64,000 bases of DNA from a virus: IMG/VR virus record IMGVR_UViG_3300032285_004054, positions 1 to 64,000 of that record; one strand, given 5' to 3'. The translations under genes were made by a program, and so were the position numbers. Below the pieces are notes generated by a model, which saw only the letters and a program-made list of their open reading frames with translations, was not told where the DNA came from and ran no database searches. Shown in pieces: positions 56,623-64,000 of the stretch. Numbering within the stretch: the first letter of the stretch is position 1; every line of letters begins with the position of its first letter.

Positions 56623-59600
56623 CTAATATATAAACCGTATTAGGGTCTGCAGTAAAGCCTGGAGCTGTATAAACAGTATAAGGTAATATAACCATATTTT
56701 TAACAGCGCTTGACGATGTTGTGGTTGTTGTATCACTCTTTACAAACACACCTGAAGTATTTTGATATGTACTAGTTGGCAATAAACTACCTGTTAAAGT
56801 GTTAAGTGTTGTATTGTTTGTGTAAGCGGTTAAGAAGTTAGTATTAGTTAAGAAATTACCAGAAGTATTCTGGTAAGCGGTAGTAATACTATTCCAATTA
56901 TTAGCTGATAGACCTGTTAGCTTTGTTGAGTCTAAATTAAAGAGTTTCGAGCCATCACCTGAAACATTAGCAACGAGCGTATCGATAACTTTATTATTAC
57001 CTGCTACGTTGTTACTGCTTGGTTCAGTAACCATACTACTAAACAGATACCACGTACCTGGGTTACCTGCTCCGTGAGTTCTTAACAGACCTGTATGACT
57101 GTAGGTGTTATTAACAACGTTATGCCCTACAAAACCAATATCGTAACTGTCTCCTGGGTTATCTTGTGATAGATATATGATAGGGTTACCTACAACTAAC
57201 TGACTTGTTGATACAGCATACGCTGACCCTTGCAGATATATTGAACCACCGATAGATAAATTATTAAGTGTTAGTGTATTTGCTGTAGCACTGTTCAAGT
57301 ACGTGTAAGCGCTGTTCCAGTTACCACTGCTTTCTCTAACAACAGTATTAACAGCTGATTGACCCGGTAATGATGCACCGATAAGGTTGCTTCCGTCACC
57401 GTAGAAATACGCTGCAGATACAACACCTTGACTCGATAAGTTATTTACATACGTATAATCATTTGCAGTAGCGGTAATATTTGAACCAACAATAAAGGTA
57501 TTTGCTTGACCGTTAGTGCAGTTATTACTACCACCTATAATTGAAGAGTAGTCACCTGAAGCTGTATTGTTGAAACCGCCTCCGACAAAAGCATGGTTAC
57601 ATGCTGTATTTTGAATACCACCAACAATAATACCACCGTCACCGAGAACAGAATTACCTACACCACCGACAATTACCGAATATGTACCACCGGCATAGTT
57701 ACCATCCCCTCGAGGGTTGTTATTAGCAGGATTAACACCACCACCACCGACGATAACAGAACGAGCACCGTCAATGCAGTTGTTTTGACCGCCGCCGATA
57801 AATGCGCAATCTGCTTCAATGTAGTTACCTACACCTCCAAGTATGTTACTATAACCACCAGAAGCAGTATTGCTACCGCTAACAGGTAATATCGAAGTTG
57901 TAGAAGTTGTATACGGAATAGTTGATAATCTATTATAAGCAGCATCCCAATTACCTGAAACACTATTAATGTCTGTATACTGTACGTAATTGCTAGATGC
58001 ACTTTGATAGTCTGTAGCTACGCTATAAGCGGCATCCCAATTACCTGAAACACTATTAATGTCTGTGTATTGAACGTAATTACTAGATGTGTTTTGATAT
58101 GTTGTTATAGGTAATAGTAGCGACGAGGCACTATTGATAATAGATGTGAGATTACCTGAAACACTATTAACTGTTGAAAGTATAGAGCTTGAAATAGATC
58201 TTACATTACTATTTGTTGCAAACGAACCGGAAGCGTTTTGATATATTGTTGTTAATAGTAATTGCGAGGACGCACTATTAATAGCTGTATTAAGGCTACC
58301 TGAAACACTATTAATAGTTGAGATAAGCGACCCTGTAGTATTTACGAATGTGGTAGTTAATACAAGCTGAGAAGATGTATTACTAATTGTTGTATTAAGA
58401 TTACTTGAAACATTATTAATTGCTGTAACAAGAGAGCTTGATACGTTACGAAGAGTTGTTGTTAATACAAGCTGAGAAGATGTATTACTAATTGTTGTAT
58501 TAAGGTTACCTGAAACATTATTAACTATTGTAAACAGTGAACCAGAAACACTGTTTATTGTTGTTGTTAAATTACTAGAAGCAGAATTTACTAAACTATT
58601 TGTAGCAAAAGAACCAGATGTATTTTGATAGCTTGTTGCAAGAACGTAAGCATTATTCCAGTTTGAAGCACTTGTATTGACTTGATTAGTTGTATTGTTC
58701 CAAGTACCTGAACTTAAGGTAGCTGAATAAGCGCTATTCCAATTGTTACTATTACCGCCATTTGCAGCTACTATCCCCTGAGAGGATATGTTATTAACAT
58801 ATGTGTAATTTGCAGCTGGTGTAGCTATGTTCGAACCTATAATAAATGTGTTATTATAACTTGTAATGTTATTTTGCCCGCCTACAATATAAGAATTATC
58901 AGCTCCTGCTACGTTACTACATCCACCACCAATTGAAGTATAACGACCAGATGCTGTATTGCTTTGACCACCAAGAACAGATGAAGAAGGCCCTGTAGCA
59001 CAATTACTACCACCACCTGCTACTACAGCATAATCATTTAAGGCTTTATTAGTGGTACCACCACCAACTACTGAAAAGTTATTTGATGCAGCGTTTTGTA
59101 TACCACCATTAATAGTTGTAAAATAACCTGAAGAATTATTTGTACCGTTAGTAGGTTGTATTGAACTTGTACCAGAACCGTACACTATAGGTGAATTGAT
59201 AATTTTTGTATATGTATTATCAAGATTAGATACAGCATTATTCCAAAGACCTGTACTAAGGTTAATAGCTACTGTTGAATTGTAAGCAGCGTTCCATTTT
59301 GAGGAACTTGCATTAACTTGATTAGTTGTATTATTCCAGTTGCCTGTACTGAGATTAATAGCAGTTGTAGAAGTATAAGCACTATTCCAGCTACCACTTG
59401 TATTAGTAACGAGTGAGTTTACGCTTAACTGATTAGCAGGATATGTTCCTGTTAAATTAGAACCATCACCGTAGTGTGTACCTGTAACTGTATTAAACAG
59501 AGCGTTAGTACCTGATATCTTTCTAAAGATAGTAACTAAAGCGTTTGGAGCGTCAGCGCGTAATAATTCCTGCTCATTACCAAATATAGAAACAACACCG

Positions 59601-60160
59601 TTACCACTATTGTTATTAATAGTTGGGTTAATAATAGGACTAAAGATACCTGTATCTCCATCTGTACCGAAAGAATAACCGTTGGTTGAACTATCGTAGT
59701 TATTTGGAGCACCTTGTGCTGCTCTACTACCACTAACACTTATCGTGCTAGCATTGATACTACCTGTAGCACTAATATCACCAACAACTGTTAAAGCTTT
59801 ATTCGGTATATTTGTGTTAATACCAACAATACCAGTATTAGACGAAGTAGCGTTATTATCGATATAAAGTAAATTACTACCTGTAGAAGAATTAAAAACT
59901 GCTACAGGTCCTCCTATAGGACCTTTATATACATAAACAGCAGTACCGGGACCTGTTGAGTTAACAGATAGAGATGTTGTTGTTGTATAGGTTGTAGAAA
60001 AGAATGTTGTTACACCTGAAGCAGATAGATTGCCTGCAATTGATAAGTTACCTCTTACAATACCACCGCTGAGAGGTAAATAACTGCTTAACGGTACAGA
60101 AGGTGTATCAGATGTTGTTACATCAAAATTACCTGTAAATGGATTAAAGGTATAAGGCAT
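56618..60160 (-). CDS. Giant trimeric fibre protein, YadA-like
   Basis: 1180 aa. The N-terminus MPYTFNPFTGNFDVTT matches the 55538 gene. NIPNKALTVVGDISATGSI (~118-136) is the common fibre motif. Residues ~335-460 and ~770-900 carry GGGxxNxASGxxSxIxGG beta-roll repeats. Between them (~500-760) lies a long coiled-coil-like repeat (NNVSGNLNTTISNTSSQL units). The recurring module is near 985-1060. It ends in the same PNTVYIL strand as its neighbour. A trimeric fibre or lollipop-like adhesin is likely. Confidence 0.75.
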   Translation of the reverse strand: MPYTFNPFTGNFDVTTSDTPSVPLSSYLPLSGGIVRGNLSIAGNLSASGVTTFFSTTYTTTTSLSVNSTGPGTAVYVYKGPIGGPVAVFNSSTGSNLLYIDNNATSSNTGIVGINTNIPNKALTVVGDISATGSINASTISVSGSRAAQGAPNNYDSSTNGYSFGTDGDTGIFSPIINPTINNNSGNGVVSIFGNEQELLRADAPNALVTIFRKISGTNALFNTVTGTHYGDGSNLTGTYPANQLSVNSLVTNTSGSWNSAYTSTTAINLSTGNWNNTTNQVNASSSKWNAAYNSTVAINLSTGLWNNAVSNLDNTYTKIINSPIVYGSGTSSIQPTNGTNNSSGYFTTINGGIQNAASNNFSVVGGGTTNKALNDYAVVAGGGSNCATGPSSSVLGGQSNTASGRYTSIGGGCSNVAGADNSYIVGGQNNITSYNNTFIIGSNIATPAANYTYVNNISSQGIVAANGGNSNNWNSAYSATLSSGTWNNTTNQVNTSASNWNNAYVLATSYQNTSGSFATNSLVNSASSNLTTTINSVSGSLFTIVNNVSGNLNTTISNTSSQLVLTTTLRNVSSSLVTAINNVSSNLNTTISNTSSQLVLTTTFVNTTGSLISTINSVSGSLNTAINSASSQLLLTTIYQNASGSFATNSNVRSISSSILSTVNSVSGNLTSIINSASSLLLPITTYQNTSSNYVQYTDINSVSGNWDAAYSVATDYQSASSNYVQYTDINSVSGNWDAAYNRLSTIPYTTSTTSILPVSGSNTASGGYSNILGGVGNYIEADCAFIGGGQNNCIDGARSVIVGGGGVNPANNNPRGDGNYAGGTYSVIVGGVGNSVLGDGGIIVGGIQNTACNHAFVGGGFNNTASGDYSSIIGGSNNCTNGQANTFIVGSNITATANDYTYVNNLSSQGVVSAAYFYGDGSNLIGASLPGQSAVNTVVRESSGNWNSAYTYLNSATANTLTLNNLSIGGSIYLQGSAYAVSTSQLVVGNPIIYLSQDNPGDSYDIGFVGHNVVNNTYSHTGLLRTHGAGNPGTWYLFSSMVTEPSSNNVAGNNKVIDTLVANVSGDGSKLFNLDSTKLTGLSANNWNSITTAYQNTSGNFLTNTNFLTAYTNNTTLNTLTGSLLPTSTYQNTSGVFVKSDTTTTTSSSAVKNMVILPYTVYTAPGFTADPNTVYILV
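57915..58095 (-). repeat. Near-identical tandem coding repeat in the fibre gene
   Basis: Two ~75-nt units encoding SNYVQYTDINSVSGNWDAAY, consistent with in-frame slippage. Confidence 0.65.
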
Positions 60161-60164
60161 GATA

Positions 60165-60518
60165 TTAAACGAGTCTTACAGCTCCAGAGAAAGGTGAACC
60201 ATTAGTGGAAGCATCCAAATAACTAAAACTTAAAGACGCTACAAGAGTTCCATGATATGAATAATTTATTTGACGGTAGTTAGTAGTACCAGGGTAATAT
60301 GTAGGTACTATAGTATCGTATGTAGGAATAGCAAAACCCGGGATAGGAGGGTTAGAATTTATATCTCCTGGGTTAACTAAATAAGAGGCCCGAGCGTAAA
60401 GTGGTCTGTTTAAGCTTTCACCATGTACAGGTACATATGAATACGTCTCAGCTATACCGAAATTATATGTAGGGTTATTCGGATCGCTAGTTAATAATGT
60501 ATTAAAAGAGGCAGACAT
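60165..60518 (-). CDS. Small structural protein, YNxGxAET family
   Basis: 117 aa. PTYNFGIAETYSYVP (~15-29), RASYLVNPGDI (~42-52) and the C-terminal TIVPTYYPGTTNYRQINYSY, LVASLSFSYLD match the 56176 protein. It lies just upstream of the giant fibre gene, 4 nt away. Likely a fibre-attachment unit. Confidence 0.65.
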   Translation of the reverse strand: MSASFNTLLTSDPNNPTYNFGIAETYSYVPVHGESLNRPLYARASYLVNPGDINSNPPIPGFAIPTYDTIVPTYYPGTTNYRQINYSYHGTLVASLSFSYLDASTNGSPFSGAVRLV

Positions 60519-60596
60519 TCTAAATATATTTAAGATATTTTTATAACTAATTAAAGAGAACCTAATATATTTAGGCCTTAAGTAAATATAGCACTA

Positions 60597-62120
60597 ATGA
60601 ATACAGCTTTTTCAGTGGTTTCGGGTCAAACTGTACCTTTAAATTATTCCTGGGATAAGGGAGTACCTTTTGGAGGTAAAGCAGGAACATCTACCTATGT
60701 AACAAGCTTCACAAATGTTATAACAGGTTACGCACCAGGGTTAAAAGTTATATTTAGTAACAATTCAAGTTATGATGCAGGATCCGATACAACTTATCAG
60801 GATAGTTATTCGTGGAATTTTGGAGATTATTATAATATACGGTCTAACTCTCTCACTATAAACTGCCCTATGAATGTAGAGCATACATATATTATGCCTG
60901 GTATATATGTTGTTAATTTAAACCATACCCGAACACAAACTTTACAGGTTATCGATCCTACTCTAACATACTGTCAAGGTATCTACGGTTTTCAATGGTA
61001 TTGGGATAATCTTAAAAAGGGATTTGCAACTGCTCTAACGTGGGATCAACTTGGTTGTAATACGACTCTACCTGCTGGTCAACAACGCTACATTAAACAC
61101 TGGGCAAGTGAAACAGGATGCTTTGATCGTTATTGTAGTCTTTGGGATTGGTATGATCTACAATCAGTATCAAACGGTGGTGGCAATCCTTATACATGGG
61201 AAGATACGAGCGGTACCGGTAAATATCCTAAAAAATGGTACGGTCAGGAAGGACAAGTTAAAGCAGCTACATGTACAACAGATACAGATGCAAAAGTTAA
61301 TACAGTTATAAACACCGATCACGGTACAGCAGTAAGTAATGTTATAATACAAGTATTTGAATTACCTCCTAAAGCAGGCCTCGTCTGTATAAACAATAAT
61401 AACATTTATAATACTGTTTCAGGTACATCACCGTTTAACGTGCATTTATCGCCACGGTCGTGTATACCTGGTAGTTTTCCAATAGATAGAATTGATTGGG
61501 ATTTCGGAGACGGTACAGGCGTTGTTACTGTTGAACGGTACACACCTCCTAATTCAACTATATTTACAAATAATAACATTTTTAGTGACGATCCTTTAGA
61601 CCCTCGTAATTTTGATGCGTTACACGCATATGTTCATAATATTAATAATGCTAATGTGTTTTACCCGTCTATAACAGCGTATGCAAGTTCTACAGGTACA
61701 ACTGATTCTGTCTCTGTTAAAATAGGCCCGGTGCTGTTTAGATCTACAGGTTCGGCAGATATTAAATTATTAAAAGCTAGAAACACACCTAACGGTGTAT
61801 TATATGCTTTTGAAGTAGATGGTGGTATTGCATTTAACAGATTTAAGTCTGATGCAACTACTAATGCTACACATACAAATACACCTAGTAATCCTTTAAA
61901 AGATACGACAGCATTAGCGATGCCTATCTATCGGGGTAATAACGGGGTAGGGTATCCGCCTGCTTACAGTCCTAATTGTGTTTATATACCTCCAGCACCA
62001 CCGCCGGATATTGCTGAAAGATATCTTGTAGAAGAGTATACAGGTGTTCAGCCTTTAACAGCTGTTCTCGCAGAAGACTTTGGTGGTCAATACGAAGGTG
62101 ATCTAATTTTTGTACCTTAG
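60597..62120 (+). CDS. PKD-domain structural protein
   Basis: 507 aa. Two PKD-like motifs: YSWNFGDYYN ... EHTYIMPGIYVVNL (~62-104) and IDWDFGDGTG (~300-309) followed by ALHAYVHNI. PKD domains are beta-sandwiches used for binding or spacing in surface proteins. The middle is Trp/Tyr/Cys-rich (GCFDRYCSLWDWYDL). The C-terminus is probably exposed. A late-type AGTAAATA is 8 nt upstream. Virion location is inferred. Confidence 0.65.
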   Translation: MNTAFSVVSGQTVPLNYSWDKGVPFGGKAGTSTYVTSFTNVITGYAPGLKVIFSNNSSYDAGSDTTYQDSYSWNFGDYYNIRSNSLTINCPMNVEHTYIMPGIYVVNLNHTRTQTLQVIDPTLTYCQGIYGFQWYWDNLKKGFATALTWDQLGCNTTLPAGQQRYIKHWASETGCFDRYCSLWDWYDLQSVSNGGGNPYTWEDTSGTGKYPKKWYGQEGQVKAATCTTDTDAKVNTVINTDHGTAVSNVIIQVFELPPKAGLVCINNNNIYNTVSGTSPFNVHLSPRSCIPGSFPIDRIDWDFGDGTGVVTVERYTPPNSTIFTNNNIFSDDPLDPRNFDALHAYVHNINNANVFYPSITAYASSTGTTDSVSVKIGPVLFRSTGSADIKLLKARNTPNGVLYAFEVDGGIAFNRFKSDATTNATHTNTPSNPLKDTTALAMPIYRGNNGVGYPPAYSPNCVYIPPAPPPDIAERYLVEEYTGVQPLTAVLAEDFGGQYEGDLIFVP

Positions 62121-62128
62121 TATAAATA
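62121..62128 (+). promoter_or_regulatory. T4-type late promoter, perfect consensus
   Basis: TATAAATA immediately after the upstream stop, 9 nt before ATG 62138. Confidence 0.65.
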
Positions 62129-62137
62129 ATATATAAT

Positions 62138-64000
62138 ATGCCTGGCGTAAAAATTTCTGATCTTACACCTTCTCCTGATAATAAAATAGACATAGGTGAT
62201 GCTATCCCTATGGCAAGATCAGGTACGACATATCAAGTACCTGGTGGTGCGTTTATAAATACTGTAACAAACGCTACTTCACAAGGAACCTCTCTTGTTA
62301 AATCTCAAACATACGCTTCAAATACAGGGTATAATACACAAGTTAAAACCTTATCTGCTAACTCACCTATCGTATTAACGGATTCAGGTAATACAATTTC
62401 ATATGACTTACCTTACGATAGTTCGTTAACTGTAACAAACGGACAATTAGGTATAAATTTTTCTACAGGTGGTGGTCTAGAGCTAGGAGCAGGAGGTGTT
62501 AAGCTTGCAACTCAATCAGCTCCAGCGGCTGTTATAGCTGTCCGTCCTAGTGATACTAGCTCCCCTGCAGGCGCTGCAACAGATGATCAATGGGTAACAA
62601 GAGTTAAGGTAACAACCGGTAATGATCAAGACACATTACAGCCGTATTTTAAAACATTTACAGGAGCTGCTAATTACGCGAATAATAATTTTTCAAGTAA
62701 TTGTACAATTTATATTGACGAAAATACTATAGAAGGTACCCCGTCTCCTAACGGGCAGTCTCAGCTTGCAGGTAATTTTGGTAATCAATTAACAGGTCAG
62801 TTTTTTACCCAAGCCCAAGTTGATGCAGCCTTTGGTGCCGGTAGCGGTCTTTTAGCGGGTATTTACTGTTTTAATAATCAATACAATGTTGCTAATTCAC
62901 CTTATAGTGGGTTTCCTTGGGGAACATCTCTCTATACGCAAGGTGCAACAAACGTTTTTGCACGATATTATAGGTCTAGTATTAATCAGTGGAAAACAGA
63001 ACGCTATTATAACGAAGCTCCAAGAAGGATTTCAAGAAGACATTACCATGATACATCTGCTGTATTAACACCTCCAACATATAACGGTACTACCGGGGTT
63101 TGGTCAGGTGGAAATTTAGGTACAAACGCAAATAACTGGTTAAAATTTTTACCTGATAATTATCCTACAGGTAGAGGTGCCTATCAAGGTGTAAGAAGTT
63201 TTAACTTTAACACACCTAACGCTAGTGTATACAATATATGTTTTGAGGTAATAACAAATGGCGCTGATTGTACAGCTATAGAGTTTAACTCACAGGCTGG
63301 TATATCATTCCGTAACTGTACAGTTGCAGTAGGTGGAAGCGGATGCTTTAATTGGGGATTTTTAAATATTGATCAAAAAGCTAGAGTTTACGCGAGTGGT
63401 TCACCTTTAAGAGATCCAGGAAGTACTAACGATAGTTCTCCTGTTATGTCATTTCCTGGATACGGCTTTGTGTTATATGGTATTAATACAGTAACACCTT
63501 CTAATGTTGGTCACGGTGTAAAGCTTGACAACGACGGAGGTAGTGCTTTTTTCTCTAACTGGTCATATGACGCTTTCGTCTACACAACGGGTGGAGGTTC
63601 CGGTCTTCAAGGTAATCTTATATTAGCTGGTAAAATTAACTTACCGTATGGTGTGTTTTCTGTTAGTCGTAGTAACCAATTAACAACCGGCGGTATCGTA
63701 TTACAAGATAACTTAACAATTTCAACAAGCGCACTTGATCAAAGCTCTGCGCTTGGTTACAGTAATAATAAACAAAACATACCTGCTATTATTCTTGATC
63801 AAACTGCCCAGGTTGCGCAAATAAGTGATTACATTTCTAACTGGACATACCACATTAATAAAGGACCGAGTGTTACAAGTTATACCCAGCCTTCGATATT
63901 TTATCCGTGTACACTCTGGTGTTCAACAACTGCTAATAATACTGCACTAAATTCTGCTGTTGTAAATGGAGGAATAGTAACATATAATTCAAACGTAGTA
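62138..64000 (+). CDS. Tail fibre/adhesin protein, partial (runs off right edge)
   Basis: The frame is open from ATG 62138 to the window end (621 codons visible). The N-terminus MPGVKISDLTPSPDNKIDIG then AIPMARSGTTYQVPGG is the typical start of T4-like and podovirus fibre proteins. Residues ~150-620 are a beta-rich body with Cys, Asn and Gly-rich loops, perhaps a beta-helix. It has a perfect late promoter. C-terminus unknown because the gene continues beyond this window. Confidence 0.75.
   Translation, partial: MPGVKISDLTPSPDNKIDIGDAIPMARSGTTYQVPGGAFINTVTNATSQGTSLVKSQTYASNTGYNTQVKTLSANSPIVLTDSGNTISYDLPYDSSLTVTNGQLGINFSTGGGLELGAGGVKLATQSAPAAVIAVRPSDTSSPAGAATDDQWVTRVKVTTGNDQDTLQPYFKTFTGAANYANNNFSSNCTIYIDENTIEGTPSPNGQSQLAGNFGNQLTGQFFTQAQVDAAFGAGSGLLAGIYCFNNQYNVANSPYSGFPWGTSLYTQGATNVFARYYRSSINQWKTERYYNEAPRRISRRHYHDTSAVLTPPTYNGTTGVWSGGNLGTNANNWLKFLPDNYPTGRGAYQGVRSFNFNTPNASVYNICFEVITNGADCTAIEFNSQAGISFRNCTVAVGGSGCFNWGFLNIDQKARVYASGSPLRDPGSTNDSSPVMSFPGYGFVLYGINTVTPSNVGHGVKLDNDGGSAFFSNWSYDAFVYTTGGGSGLQGNLILAGKINLPYGVFSVSRSNQLTTGGIVLQDNLTISTSALDQSSALGYSNNKQNIPAIILDQTAQVAQISDYISNWTYHINKGPSVTSYTQPSIFYPCTLWCSTTANNTALNSAVVNGGIVTYNSNVV

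Noticed and set aside
1-64000. Signs of lysogeny, transposons or integrase
   Set aside because: No integrase, repressor, transposase, att-like repeat or plasmid replication gene was recognised.

Overview
The window looks like part of a large, AT-rich, strictly lytic-type tailed phage genome of the T4 superfamily (myovirus). The evidence is a T4 gp15-like tail sheath stabiliser, a gp31/GroES-like co-chaperonin, a possible gp62-like clamp-loader subunit, many T4-type late promoters (TATAAATA and close variants) a few bases before start codons, T4-style N-terminal capsid-targeting peptides, dense ATGA/TAATG gene overlaps, phage tRNAs and a phage tmRNA. No integrase, repressor, transposase or CRISPR array was seen. 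The host is uncertain. A Verrucomicrobia-style pseudopilin (1845-2279) and autotransporter-type beta-strand repeats in the adhesins weakly suggest a Verrucomicrobiota/PVC-like Gram-negative host.

Layout. 1-7.0 kb, minus strand: about 20 small early-type genes (zinc ribbons, a pseudopilin, an ADP-ribosyltransferase-like protein, a metallophosphoesterase, a papain-like protein). Many are driven by TTGnnn-17-TAnnnT promoters whose -10 box ends 6 or 9 nt before ATG, which predicts leaderless mRNAs. 7.4-9.6 kb, minus: a five-gene overlapping operon whose dissimilar products all end in the same ~16-residue C-terminal tag. 9.6-13.3 kb, plus: phosphoesterase, RadA-like ATPase, Lys-rich protein, SprT-like zincin. 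13.4-30.2 kb: adhesin/tail-fibre block, mostly plus strand, ending in a fibre tip and its assembly chaperone. 30.3-35.6 kb, plus: QueC, a stand-alone class II glutamine amidotransferase, a glycosyltransferase and a DUF366-like protein (a candidate 7-deazaguanine DNA-modification module), followed by clamp-loader-like, GroES-like and internal-protein genes. 35.6-43.8 kb, minus: two deaminases, an HNH nuclease, a hypoxanthine/guanine phosphoribosyltransferase, a leucine-rich-repeat protein carrying the C-terminal tag, and a MoxR ATPase with a metallopeptidase/VWA partner. 43.8-47.3 kb: three tRNAs, RmlB/RmlC sugar genes, Hsp20, HNH and a tmRNA with a 34-codon tag reading frame. 47.3-50.4 kb, minus: 2OG oxygenase, zincin, and a HAD nucleotidase carrying the C-terminal tag. 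50.4-64.0 kb: a second tail/adhesin block on both strands, including gp15 and a fibre gene running off the right edge.

How the genes may work together. Early small genes and nucleotide enzymes would prepare the cell. QueC plus the amidotransferase could make archaeosine-type deoxyguanosine in phage DNA. The tmRNA, Hsp20, GroES-like protein and MoxR/VWA pair would support protein quality control and assembly during late expression of very large Thr/Ser/Asn/Gly-rich adhesins. The N-terminal LxE|A/S peptides and the shared C-terminal tag suggest that a whole set of proteins is sorted to one place, most simply the prohead. The adhesins reuse a small set of modules, as expected for host-range variation.
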